From positions 1 to 64,000 of the forward strand of contig CAZYVI010000012.1 in the NCBI GenBank assembly GCA_964651245.1: 64,000 nucleotides of DNA, in the 5' to 3' direction. The notes under the pieces were generated by a model. The model searched no databases and was not told the DNA's origin. It saw nothing but the letters and a program-made list of their open reading frames with translations. Positions 9,462 through 17,699 of this stretch are shown here, piece by piece; the stretch's first letter is position 1, and the number at the start of each line of letters is the position of its first letter. The position numbers and the translations under genes were made by a program. Source of the DNA: Avedoeria sp964651245. Its GTDB lineage: Bacteria > Chloroflexota > Anaerolineae > Epilineales > Epilineaceae.

Positions 9462-12190
9462 TGGCGATGCACGACGATGCGTTCGTGGCCGACGTCACCG
9501 CGCTGCGGCGCGCCCGGCCGCAGGCGGCGCCCGACCGCGACGGCGCGGCCGAGGGCGGCTGCGGCGTCGTGGGCCTGGCGTCGACGGTGCCGGTGCCGGG
9601 GCGCCACCTGGTGACGCCGCTGGCGCAGATGCGCAACCGCGGCAACGGCAAGGGCGGCGGCATCGCCGCCGTGGGGCTCGACCCGGCGGCGATGGGCGTC
9701 GCGCCCGAGGTCTTGGCCGAGGACTACCTGCTGGCGGTGGCCTACGTCGACCCGGCCGTGCGCGACGAGGTCGAGCGGACCTGGCTCCACGAGGCGTACT
9801 GCGTCGACCACGCCTGGCCGGTGCCGCAGCTCGACGACTGGCGAGCCCTGCCCGGCCTCGAGGTCCGGCCGCCCGAGGTCGTCGTCTACTTCGTCCGGCC
9901 GCGGGCCGACCACCTGGCGGCGTTCTGGGCCCAGTTCACGCCGCAGCCCGGCCTCGGCCCGCACGCCAAGCGCGTCGAAGACGAGTACGTCCACCAGACG
10001 AACCACCGCTTCAACGTCGCCTACTACGCCGGGCCGCAGGGCACGCGGGCGTTCGTGCTCAGCCAGGGCAAGGACCTGCTCGTCCTCAAGATGGTCGGCT
10101 ACGCCGAGGACGTCATCCGCTACTACCGGCTCGACGACTTCACCGCCCACGTCTGGATCGGCCACCACCGCTACCCGACGAAGGGCCGCGTCTGGCACCC
10201 CGGCGGCGCCCACCCGTTCGTCGGCCTCAACGAGGCGCTGGTCCACAACGGCGACTTCGCCAACTACCAGGCGATGTGCGACTACCTGGCCCAGCGCGGT
10301 CTCCGCCCCCTGTTCCAGACGGACACCGAGGTCGCCGCCCAGGTGTACGACCTCCATCGGCGCACCTACGGCTACCCGCTGGAGTACGTCATCGAATCGC
10401 TGGCGCCGACGACGGAGCGCGACTTCACCCAGCTGCCGCCCGACAAGCAGGCCGCCTACGCCGCCATCCAGGCCACCCACATCCACGGCTCGCCCGATGG
10501 CCCGTGGTTCTTCATCATCGCCGAGAGCCTGCGCGACGCCTGGCGACTCATCGGCATCACCGACACCAGCATGCTCCGGCCGCAGGTCTTCGCCCTCCAG
10601 GCGGGGCCCGACCACCAGATCGCCTTCGCCGCCTCGGAGAAGCAGGTGATCGACGCCGTCCTCGGCGAGCTCGCGGCCGCCGACGACCGCTTCTGGGGCC
10701 GCGCCGACCGCTACTGGGCGGCGCGCGGCGGCAGCCACAGCGACGGCGGCGCGTTCGTGTTCGAGGTGACCCGCGACGCCGCCGGCGCCAAGGCGCTGCG
10801 CTGCAGCGACAAGTTCGGGCACCCGGTGACGCTGGCCGACGTCGGCGTCGACGCCGGCGAGGTCCGGCCGACGCCCGCCGGCGCGCCGGCGCGGCCGCCG
10901 TCGCTCGGCGCCGTGGTCGGGCGCGACGGTGGCCTCGGACGCGCCGGCGACCACCCGAACGGCCATGCGAACGGCTTCGCCAACGGCCTCGCCAACGGCC
11001 ACGCGCAAGGGGCCGCGACCGGCGCCGCCCCCGGCCTCGACCAGGGCGCGGCGGCCACGCGCGACCTGCGAGCGCAGGTGGCGGGCTGGAGCTGGAACGA
11101 GGCGGCGGCGCGGCTCGACGCGCTGATCGCCGCCGCGCGCCCCGCCGACCCGGCCGCGCGCGCGGCCGGGTTCGCCCAGCTGGCGGCCCTCTACGACGGC
11201 CCGTACGACCCCGGCGCGCTGCGCGTCAGCCAGCTCTACGCCCGGCTCGACGACGTGCTCGTCGCGGTCGTCGAGGCCGTGCGCGCGGCGCCGTGCGCCG
11301 GCTACCGCGTCTGGGGCGGGCCAGGCGACGCGGCGCCGGCGGCGGCCGAAACGACGCTCATCGTCGACGCCGCAGGGCTCGACGTCGAGGGGCCGCGCTC
11401 GCTGGCGCGGGTGCTGGTGGAGCGCGCGGCCGAGGGCTGGCGGCGGTTCGTCGTCGTCGGCTGCCGCGGGCACCGCTTCATCGGCGCCGGCCTCGGCCCC
11501 GAGAGCGACGGCGTGACCATCGACGTCTTCGGCGCCAGCGGCGACTACCTGGCGTCGGGCATCGACGGCGCCACGGTCGTCGTCCACGGCTCGGCGCAGG
11601 ACCAGCTGGCGCAGATCATGAAGCGCGGCACGCTCGTCGTCCACGGCGACGTGGGGCAGGCGTTCATGTACGGCGCCAAGGGCGGCCAGGCGTTCGTGCG
11701 CGGCGACGCCGCCGGGCGCCCGCTCATCAACGCCGTCGGGCGGCCGCGCGTCGTCATCAACGGCACCTGCCTCGACTACCTGGCCGAGTCGTTCATGGCC
11801 GGCGACCCGCTGCGCGACGGCGGCTTCGTCGTCCTCCTGGGCCTGCGGTCCGACGGTCGCGGCGGCTGGGTCGAGCTCGAGACGCCCTACGCCGGCGGCA
11901 ACCTCTTCAGCCTGGCTTCGGGCGGGGCGATCTATGTCCGCGATCCGCGCCAGCGCGTGACCGAGGACCAGCTCAACGGCGGCGCGTTCGTGCCGTTCAC
12001 CGGCGCCGACTGGGCCGTGGTCGCGCCGATGCTCGAGGCCAACGCGGCCCACTTCGGGCTGCCCGTGGCGCGGCTCCTGACCGTGGACGGCGCGGCCCGT
12101 GCGCCCGAGGCGGTGTTCCGCAAGATCGCGCCCGGCCAGGTCAAGGCCCTGCAGGCCGAGGAGGCCTGGGTGGCCCACGCCGGGCGCTGA
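9461..12190 (+). CDS. Class II glutamine amidotransferase fused to GXGXG domain (glutamate synthase subunit)
   Basis: 909 residues. Residues about 34-430 are an Ntn-type class II glutaminase: GGCGVVGLAS with the presumed nucleophile Cys34, MRNRGNGKGGG, HHRYPTKGRVWHPGGAHPF and ALVHNGDFANYQ. Because Cys34 is internal, a 33-residue propeptide must be removed, as in E. coli GltB. A linker rich in Asn-Gly-His-Ala (about residues 496-525) joins it to a beta-helix GXGXG domain (about 620-870: CRGHRFIGAGLGPESDGVTI, GSAQDQLAQIMKRGTL, GQAFMYGAKGGQAFVRGDAAG). In GltB these two domains flank the FMN domain; here they are fused to each other and the FMN domain is separate. The start codon overlaps the previous stop, with GGGAGG upstream. 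Strong hairpin after the stop. Confidence 0.9.
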   Translation: MAMHDDAFVADVTALRRARPQAAPDRDGAAEGGCGVVGLASTVPVPGRHLVTPLAQMRNRGNGKGGGIAAVGLDPAAMGVAPEVLAEDYLLAVAYVDPAVRDEVERTWLHEAYCVDHAWPVPQLDDWRALPGLEVRPPEVVVYFVRPRADHLAAFWAQFTPQPGLGPHAKRVEDEYVHQTNHRFNVAYYAGPQGTRAFVLSQGKDLLVLKMVGYAEDVIRYYRLDDFTAHVWIGHHRYPTKGRVWHPGGAHPFVGLNEALVHNGDFANYQAMCDYLAQRGLRPLFQTDTEVAAQVYDLHRRTYGYPLEYVIESLAPTTERDFTQLPPDKQAAYAAIQATHIHGSPDGPWFFIIAESLRDAWRLIGITDTSMLRPQVFALQAGPDHQIAFAASEKQVIDAVLGELAAADDRFWGRADRYWAARGGSHSDGGAFVFEVTRDAAGAKALRCSDKFGHPVTLADVGVDAGEVRPTPAGAPARPPSLGAVVGRDGGLGRAGDHPNGHANGFANGLANGHAQGAATGAAPGLDQGAAATRDLRAQVAGWSWNEAAARLDALIAAARPADPAARAAGFAQLAALYDGPYDPGALRVSQLYARLDDVLVAVVEAVRAAPCAGYRVWGGPGDAAPAAAETTLIVDAAGLDVEGPRSLARVLVERAAEGWRRFVVVGCRGHRFIGAGLGPESDGVTIDVFGASGDYLASGIDGATVVVHGSAQDQLAQIMKRGTLVVHGDVGQAFMYGAKGGQAFVRGDAAGRPLINAVGRPRVVINGTCLDYLAESFMAGDPLRDGGFVVLLGLRSDGRGGWVELETPYAGGNLFSLASGGAIYVRDPRQRVTEDQLNGGAFVPFTGADWAVVAPMLEANAAHFGLPVARLLTVDGAARAPEAVFRKIAPGQVKALQAEEAWVAHAGR

Positions 12191-12667
12191 GCGCACCGCC
12201 CACAGCATGAGGGCAGGCACGAAGGCCTCCGGACCCAGCGGTCCGGAGGCCTTCGCGTGCCCTGCGCCGTGGGCCGGGGGTCGGCCCTACGGGCGATGCT
12301 CCTGGCGTCGGGGGCGACGTCGACGAGGCGATGGCGACGCAGCCGGCCGGCGGTCGCGGCGGCGATGCGGACGGGCGACGGCGGGCGATGGTTGCGGCGA
12401 TGGCGGGCGGCGGCGATGGGCGGTGCGACCGGGGTGAAAACGATGGGTTGTCGGTGCGACGACGATGCGAGGTCGGCGGGGGCGGCAGTGGGAGCACGAT
12501 GTCCGGCCGGCTGCGAACGTCCGATCGCCAGGAGCGGTGCACAGCGTATCGGGCCACCGTTGCACCAGCGTTACGCGGCGCCGCGAACGGGCGTCGCGAC
12601 TGCCGTACAATCGTCGCGCGCCGCGGAGGTTCTCGCGCCTGACCGCGGGTTGCCAGGAGGGGCCGCC
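12191..12667. other. 477-nt intergenic region
   Basis: Contains the terminator hairpin (12221-12254) and, on the minus strand, a GTAGGG-type hairpin repeat (12290-12271). Near its right end is a TACAAT (12606-12611) that could be a -10 box for the propeller gene, although no matching -35 was found. AGGAGG at 12655-12660 is the ribosome site for ATG 12668. The middle (about 12300-12600) encodes nothing recognisable in any frame. Confidence 0.5.
12221..12254 (+). terminator. Strong intrinsic-type hairpin after the glutamate-synthase-like operon
   Basis: GAAGGCCTCCGGACC (12221-12235) is perfectly complementary to 12240-12254 across a CAGC loop: a 15-bp stem. It lies 31 nt after the stop at 12190. 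No U-tract follows, which is common in very GC-rich genomes. Confidence 0.8.
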
Positions 12668-14113
12668 ATGTTCGAGACCATCGTCGCCTACGGGCCACGG
12701 CGGGCGCCCGCCGTGATCGTCGCCGTCGCCGTCGCCGCGCTCGGCGGGGCGCTGCACCGCGCCGGCGCGCCGCCGGCCGAGCGCGTGCAGGCCCAGGCGC
12801 CGGCGGTCATCGTCGAGCGGATCGCCGGGCCGACGAGCTACACCTTGCGCGAGGTCGAGTTCGTCGATCCGCTGCACGGCTTCGCCACCGGCGGCAACGG
12901 CGGCCAGAACCAGTTCGTCGTGGTGCTGCGCACCCGCGACGGCGGCGCGACGTGGCACGACATCACGCCGCCGAACACCAAGGTCTTCAACGCCCAGAGC
13001 TTCGTCGACGCGCGCCACGGCTGGATCGTCGGCGTCAACGGCCAGGTCTACCGCACCGCCGACGGCGGCGACAGCTGGCAGGGCCTCGATCCGGGCGCCG
13101 GCGCCGGCAAGCGCCTGCTGCGCGTCGAGTTCCACGATGCGCGCCTAGGCTGGATCGCCGTGGCCGGCGAGCGCTGGATCCTCAAGACGACGGACGGCGG
13201 CGACAGCTGGCGCCAGGTGGGCGTCGACCTCAAGGACGGCCTGACGGATCTGCAGTTCCTCGACGCGAACACCGGCTTCGCCACCGGCCACGACGGCATC
13301 CTGGCCAAGACGACCGACGGCGGCGAGACCTGGGCCAACATCGGTTTCGGCAACCAGGCCAAGATGGTCGCGGTCTGGTTCGCCGATCTCCAGCACGGCT
13401 GGGTCGCCGCCAGCGAGATCCGGGCGACGACCGACGGCGGTGCGAGCTGGCGCAGCCAGGGCAAGCCGCCGAAGTCGATCAACGACCTCGTGTTCGCCGA
13501 TGCCCGCGAGGGCTGGGCGGTCGGCGACGAGGGCGTGTTCCTCCACACCACCGACGGCGGCGCGTCGTGGCGGCGCTTGGGCGAGGACCTGCCGCGCGAC
13601 GCCCTGCTCGGCGTCGGCATCGCCCGCCCCGGCGTCGTTTTCGGCGTCGGCGTCAACGGATCGATCGTCCGCTTCACCGACCCGTCGCGCCTGGCCTCGC
13701 CGACGCCGACCCCGACGGCCACCCGCACCGCCACGCGGACGCCGACCCCGGCGCCGACGGCGACGCCGTCCGGCCCCTGGCTGAGCCTCGCCGCCGACCC
13801 GCGTCGCCCGTTCTACGTCGCCGCCCGCGGCCGGACGGTGGTGCGGGTGCACTACGGCAACCAGCCCCCCGGCGGCACGCTGACCGGGTCGCTCGAAGGC
13901 GCGGCCGTCCTCGACGACGGCTCGACGGCCGTGGCGGTGCCGATCGCCGCCGGCGGCGCCGGCTCGACCGACGTCGTTCTGCGCGCCCGCGCCGGCGACG
14001 ACGTCGGCGGCCCGTTCACGCTGCGGTTGGCCCTCGGCGGCGCCACCGTCCTGCGGGAAGGCTTCCTGGCCGCCGTCATCCAGCTGCCGGCGCTGCGCAA
14101 CCAACACCGCTAG
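12668..14113 (+). CDS. Secreted YCF48/BNR-type beta-propeller protein
   Basis: 481 residues. A signal-peptide-like N-terminus (APAVIVAVAVAALGGAL) is followed by six Asp-box-like repeats of the form T-x-DGG-x-(S/T)-W: RTRDGGATW, RTADGGDSW, KTTDGGDSW, KTTDGGETW, ATTDGGASW and HTTDGGASW, over about residues 75-320. They build a propeller like that of YCF48/HCF136 photosystem II assembly factors and sialidase-type proteins. No catalytic set is visible and the function is unknown. A Thr-Pro linker (about 347-370) leads to a C-terminal beta domain. The protein ends IQLPALRNQHR, one of eight occurrences here of an LP-x-x-R-like tag. ATG 12668 has AGGAGG 7 nt upstream. Confidence 0.85.
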   Translation: MFETIVAYGPRRAPAVIVAVAVAALGGALHRAGAPPAERVQAQAPAVIVERIAGPTSYTLREVEFVDPLHGFATGGNGGQNQFVVVLRTRDGGATWHDITPPNTKVFNAQSFVDARHGWIVGVNGQVYRTADGGDSWQGLDPGAGAGKRLLRVEFHDARLGWIAVAGERWILKTTDGGDSWRQVGVDLKDGLTDLQFLDANTGFATGHDGILAKTTDGGETWANIGFGNQAKMVAVWFADLQHGWVAASEIRATTDGGASWRSQGKPPKSINDLVFADAREGWAVGDEGVFLHTTDGGASWRRLGEDLPRDALLGVGIARPGVVFGVGVNGSIVRFTDPSRLASPTPTPTATRTATRTPTPAPTATPSGPWLSLAADPRRPFYVAARGRTVVRVHYGNQPPGGTLTGSLEGAAVLDDGSTAVAVPIAAGGAGSTDVVLRARAGDDVGGPFTLRLALGGATVLREGFLAAVIQLPALRNQHR

Positions 14114-14133
14114 CGCGCAACGGTCGTAGACAG

Positions 14134-14171
14134 CCGGACGGGGCGAGCCGCGGTCGGCCCGCCCCGTCCGG
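14134..14171. terminator. Bidirectional hairpin between convergent genes
   Basis: CCGGACGGGGCG (14134-14145) pairs with 14160-14171 in a 12-bp stem. The 14-nt loop contains a further GCCG/CGGC pairing. It lies between the stop of the propeller gene and the stop of the minus-strand Gly-rich protein, so it can serve both. Confidence 0.7.
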
Positions 14172-14218
14172 ATCACCCTCGGCGTGCGCGGCGGGGGGAA
14201 GCCGCGCGCCGCGATCGG

Positions 14219-14905
14219 CTAGACGTCGTTGCTCGACAGCGGCGCCGCCGGCGCGGTGACGTCCGGGGCGCCGGGGCCGCCGGGCAGGCCGTGGCCGCGG
14301 CCGCCGCGCATCCCGCCGCGCATCCCGCCGTGGCGGCCGAAGCCCATGCCGCGCCCGTCCTTGGCGGCCGTGAGGGCGTCGGCCTCGGCCTGGGTGATCA
14401 CGCCGTCGGCCACGGCCTTGGCGATGGCGGCGTCGGTCGCGGCGCTGACCTTGTCGCGCAGAGCGGCGGCGTCGAGATCCGCCTGCGCGAGCAGTTCGCG
14501 CATCGTCGTGCCCGCCGCGCGGGCGGTGGCGAGCTCGTCCGCCGTCATGCCCAGCGCCTCGGCCAAGATCGCCTCGCGGTCGATCGCGCCCTTGAGCTTG
14601 GCGCCGGCCAGCATGAGGTCGGCCTGCGCCTGGGTGAGGCGCTCGTCGGCGACGGCGGCCTCGAGGCCCTTCTGGAGGGCCTTGAGCTGCGCCGCCTTGA
14701 GCTCGTCGACGCTGATGCCCAGCGCCTCGGCCAGCAGCGTGCCGCGCTCGTCGCCGGCGCCGTGGCCGCCGAACCCGTGGCCGCCGAGGCCGCCGGGTCC
14801 GCCGAAGCCGCCGGGTCCGTGGGCGAGGGCGGTGCGGGCCACCGCCGCGCTGCCGACGAGGGCGAGCGCAGCCGCGGCGACGGTCAGGGTGAGCTTCCGG
14901 TTCAT
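14219..14905 (-). CDS. Secreted Gly/His-rich protein with helical LLAEALG repeats
   Basis: 228 residues; not assignable to a named enzyme. A clear signal peptide (KLTLTVAAAALALVGSAAVARTALA) is followed by a Gly/His-rich stretch (HGPGGFGGPGGLGGHGFGGHG). Next come two related helical units beginning LLAEALGISVDELKAAQ and ILAEALGMTADELATAR. Each ends in a segment like RLTQAQADLMLAG or VITQAEADALTA, reminiscent of the tandem helical repeats of small secreted DUF2680-like proteins. A second Gly-rich tail (GFGRHGGMRGGMRGGRGHG) ends the protein. The Gly/His stretches could bind metal; this is an inference. ATG 14905 is preceded by AAAGG; further upstream codons lack a ribosome site. Confidence 0.75.
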   Translation of the reverse strand: MNRKLTLTVAAAALALVGSAAVARTALAHGPGGFGGPGGLGGHGFGGHGAGDERGTLLAEALGISVDELKAAQLKALQKGLEAAVADERLTQAQADLMLAGAKLKGAIDREAILAEALGMTADELATARAAGTTMRELLAQADLDAAALRDKVSAATDAAIAKAVADGVITQAEADALTAAKDGRGMGFGRHGGMRGGMRGGRGHGLPGGPGAPDVTAPAAPLSSNDV

Positions 14906-14968
14906 GGGGGATGCCTTTCTGTAGGGGCCGGTCGGCCGCGGGCCAGCCGGCGCGTCGAATGGCCCCAG

Positions 14969-14983
14969 TCTGGCGGCGCCAGA
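14969..14983. promoter_or_regulatory. 15-bp palindrome in divergent region (possible operator)
   Basis: TCTGGCG-g-CGCCAGA is a perfect 7-1-7 inverted repeat in the 211-nt region between two divergent genes. It could be a regulator site. There is no second copy in the window to support this. Confidence 0.35.
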
Positions 14984-15063
14984 TGAGCGAGGGCTTGGCC
15001 GAATGCAAACGAAGTGTGGCGTGGCGGTTAGCCGTCTGCGGGACGGACCGATCGGCGCCCCAC

Positions 15064-15069
15064 TATAAT
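15064..15069 (+). promoter_or_regulatory. TATAAT -10 box upstream of TolB-like gene
   Basis: A perfect TATAAT in a GC-rich setting, 48 nt before the ATG at 15117. No recognisable -35 at 16-18 nt. It is the best -10 match in the window. Confidence 0.55.
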
Positions 15070-15116
15070 CGGGGCCTGGGCGTCGTGGTCGGGCGGATCG
15101 CGGCGCGGTCTGGGGC

Positions 15117-16550
15117 ATGAAGGGGGATGCGGTGGCGGGCGAAGCGCGGCGGTGCCGCGCCCGGCGGCGGGCGCGCGGCGGACGGATCGGCGTGGTGGCG
15201 GTGGGCTTGGCGATCGCCGGCGGGGCGACGGCGACGACGGTCGACGCCCAAGACGTCGCCTTCAGCCTGCCCGCGCCGGGGCGGATCGTCTACACCCGCC
15301 AGCTGGCCGACGCGTTCGACATGTTCACCAGCGATCCCGACGGCGCCGACGAGCGCCGCCTCTCCGACATCAACGACTCGGCGGCCGGCGAAGACCAGCC
15401 GCGCTGGTCGCCGGACGCGCGCCACGTCGCGTTCGTGAGCTACCCCAGCGGGCTGGCGTCCATCCACCTGATCGGCGCCGAGGGCGGCGCGGTGCGGACG
15501 ATCGTCGAGCGCGACGGGACGAGCGGCAACCCAGCCTGGTCGCCCGACGGCCGCTGCCTGGTCTTCGACGGCGGCCAAGGGACGTCCGACGACGACCAGA
15601 AGCGCCTCGACCTCAAGATCTGGTGCGACGACGGCACCGCCAAGGGCGTGGTCCGGGCGCTGACCCGGACCCCGGACATCGACGAGCGCGAGGCCGACTG
15701 GTCGCCGGACGGCGCGACGATCGTGTTCGCCGCCCGCAGCAACCGCGCCAACACGACCGAGCGCTGGAAGCTCTGGCGCATCCGTCCCGACGGCACCGGT
15801 CGCGAGATCGTGGTCGACCTCGCGGGCAGCCACGAGCGCCAGCCGCGCTTCAGCCCCGACGGCCGCCGCCTGGCGTTCATCGCCAGCCGGCAGCCGTTTT
15901 CGTTCGGGACGCTGGCGGTGCTCGACCTGGCCAGCGGCGAGGTCGAGCGCTACGGCGACGGCGCCAGCGACACGCTGACGTGGTCGCCCGACGGCGCCGA
16001 GATCCTGTTCGCCAACATCTTCCGCGGCGGCCTCCGACCGCCGGCGGCGGCGATCGACGGCGCCCCGTGGCCGGCGGCGCCGCTGGGCGCCGCCGGCCGG
16101 GCGCAAGGCGCCGCGCAACAGGCCGGCCTCTACCGGCTCGGCCTGGCCGACCGCACCTTCACCCGCCTGCGCGGCGCGGCCGGCGGCGCCGACGCGCCCA
16201 ACGACCCGAACAACTTCGAGTTCGGCTACATGCCCGATTGGACGGCCGGCACCGCCACCCCGACGCCCGACGCCACCGCCACCCCGCCGCCGACGAACAC
16301 GCCGACCGCCTCGGCCACGCCCACCGCCACCGACGAGCCGACGCCGACGCCCGCGCGGCCGCGAATCTACCTGCCCGACGTCCGCCGCGAGCCGCCGCCC
16401 GAGCCCACCGCGACGCCGAGCGCCACGGTCGACCCGGCGGCCCCGACGCCCGACCCCTCGGCGCCGGCGCCGACCGTGGCGCCGGGGCCCAGCGCCGAGG
16501 CGTCGGCCAGCCCAGCCGCGCCGACCGCGGCGGCGACGCCGGCGCGTTGA
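15117..16550 (+). CDS. Secreted TolB-like PD40 beta-propeller protein
   Basis: 477 residues. The basic N-terminus and hydrophobic stretch (GRIGVVAVGLAIAGGATATT) look like a signal peptide. Five PD40-type blades follow: PRWSPDARHVAFV, PAWSPDGRCLVFD, ADWSPDGATIVFA, PRFSPDGRRLAFI and LTWSPDGAEILFA (about residues 95-310). Such propellers occur in TolB and in many surface proteins; the Tol partners are absent, so this is probably not the Tol system. The last 110 residues are Thr-Pro/Ala-rich and contain IYLPDVRR (nt 16365-16388), one of the recurrent LP-R motifs. The start is ATG 15117 with only a weak GGGG site; a GTG at 15132 is possible. TATAAT lies 48 nt upstream. Confidence 0.82.
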   Translation: MKGDAVAGEARRCRARRRARGGRIGVVAVGLAIAGGATATTVDAQDVAFSLPAPGRIVYTRQLADAFDMFTSDPDGADERRLSDINDSAAGEDQPRWSPDARHVAFVSYPSGLASIHLIGAEGGAVRTIVERDGTSGNPAWSPDGRCLVFDGGQGTSDDDQKRLDLKIWCDDGTAKGVVRALTRTPDIDEREADWSPDGATIVFAARSNRANTTERWKLWRIRPDGTGREIVVDLAGSHERQPRFSPDGRRLAFIASRQPFSFGTLAVLDLASGEVERYGDGASDTLTWSPDGAEILFANIFRGGLRPPAAAIDGAPWPAAPLGAAGRAQGAAQQAGLYRLGLADRTFTRLRGAAGGADAPNDPNNFEFGYMPDWTAGTATPTPDATATPPPTNTPTASATPTATDEPTPTPARPRIYLPDVRREPPPEPTATPSATVDPAAPTPDPSAPAPTVAPGPSAEASASPAAPTAAATPAR

Positions 16551-16643
16551 TCGGGGCGACCGCGGTCGCAGCCGCCGGCCGCCTGGCGGCTCTGGCGCTC
16601 GACGGCTAGCCCCACGCCGTCGACCGCGCTACCCTCTGATCCG

Positions 16644-17699
16644 ATGTCGACCGCCCTCGACCGCCGCGCCACGCCCGACCGATTGCGCCGCCTGCGCGCG
16701 GCCGGCGTCCTCGACGGCGACGGCCTGGCGGCTGCGCTCGCCGTGGCGCTGGCGACGCCGCCGGCGGCCGCCTGGCGGCGCTTCCTCGACCGGCTCATGC
16801 TCGCCGTCGGCACCGTCCTGACGTTGTCGGGCATCGTCGCCTTCTTCGCCTACAACTGGGCCAGCCTGGGCCGGCTCAGCCGGGTGGGGCTCGTCGAGGT
16901 GCTGCTCGTGGCGGCGGGCGGGGCGGCCCTGGCGATCGGCCTCGACCGCCTGGGCGGGCAGCTGGCGGCCACCGCGGCGACGGCACTGGCGGGCGTGCTG
17001 TTGGCGATGATCGGCCAGGCGTACCAGCAGGGCGCCGATCCGTGGCAGCTGTTCGCCCTGACCGCAGCGCTGGGCTTGCCGTGGCTGCTGGCGACGCGGT
17101 TCGCGCCGCTGTGGCTGTTCGAGCTGGCGCTGGCCAACCTGGCGCTCGTGTTGTGGTGGAGCGCCCGGATCGAGGCCGACGACGCCTGGTCGGGCCGGCG
17201 GTTCGCGTCGATGCTGTTGTCGCTGGGCGCGCTCAACGGCGGCGCCTGGCTGTCGTGGACGTTCGGCGCCGCCGCGGCCGGGCTGCGCGCCGGGCGCTGG
17301 CTGCCGCGGATCGTGGCGCTGGCGGCCATGGCGGCGCTGGCGGTGGGCGCGGCCGGCTTCGTCGTCTTCGACGTCCTGCGCTTCGACCCCGAGCCCTCGC
17401 TGCGGTTCGGCGCGCCCGGCCTGGCCGTGTTCGTCGCCTGGCTCGGCGTGACGGGCGCGATCGTCGTGCTCTGCCGCCGGCGCTGGCCCGACCTCTTCCT
17501 GCTGGCGCTGGCCGCGCTCGGCGGCATCGTCGTCGTCTCGGCGGCCGTCTTCCGCTGGCTCGTCGAGGCCGACGACCTCGGCGGCCGCTGGCTGGTCATG
17601 GCGCTCGTGCTCGTCGTCGAGGCCGCCCTGGCCGCCGTCTGGCTGCGCCGGTCGCAGCTGGCGATGGCGGCCGACGCCGACGCCGAGGGCGAACCGTGA
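16644..17699 (+). CDS. DUF2157 membrane protein
   Basis: 351 residues with about nine hydrophobic helices. The N-terminal cytoplasmic segment (DRLRRLRAAGVLDGDGLAAAL) and first helix (MLAVGTVLTLSGIVAFFAYNW) match the DUF2157 pattern, whose hallmark is a helix ending in FFAYNW. The biochemical role of the family is unknown. It starts a tightly coupled operon in which the next two genes (DUF4401 and GDYXXLXY) overlap by GTGA, the combination in which these families usually occur. ATG 16644 has no strong ribosome site. The preceding 93 nt hold only a TACCCT that might be a -10. Confidence 0.85.
   Translation: MSTALDRRATPDRLRRLRAAGVLDGDGLAAALAVALATPPAAAWRRFLDRLMLAVGTVLTLSGIVAFFAYNWASLGRLSRVGLVEVLLVAAGGAALAIGLDRLGGQLAATAATALAGVLLAMIGQAYQQGADPWQLFALTAALGLPWLLATRFAPLWLFELALANLALVLWWSARIEADDAWSGRRFASMLLSLGALNGGAWLSWTFGAAAAGLRAGRWLPRIVALAAMAALAVGAAGFVVFDVLRFDPEPSLRFGAPGLAVFVAWLGVTGAIVVLCRRRWPDLFLLALAALGGIVVVSAAVFRWLVEADDLGGRWLVMALVLVVEAALAAVWLRRSQLAMAADADAEGEP

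Noticed and set aside
12668..14113. Photosystem II assembly factor
   Set aside because: YCF48-type repeats are shared by many non-photosynthetic surface proteins; no photosynthesis gene is present.
15117..16550. TolB of a Tol-Pal system
   Set aside because: No tolQRA or pal nearby, a Thr-Pro tail and a C-terminal-type LP-R motif make it a generic surface propeller.
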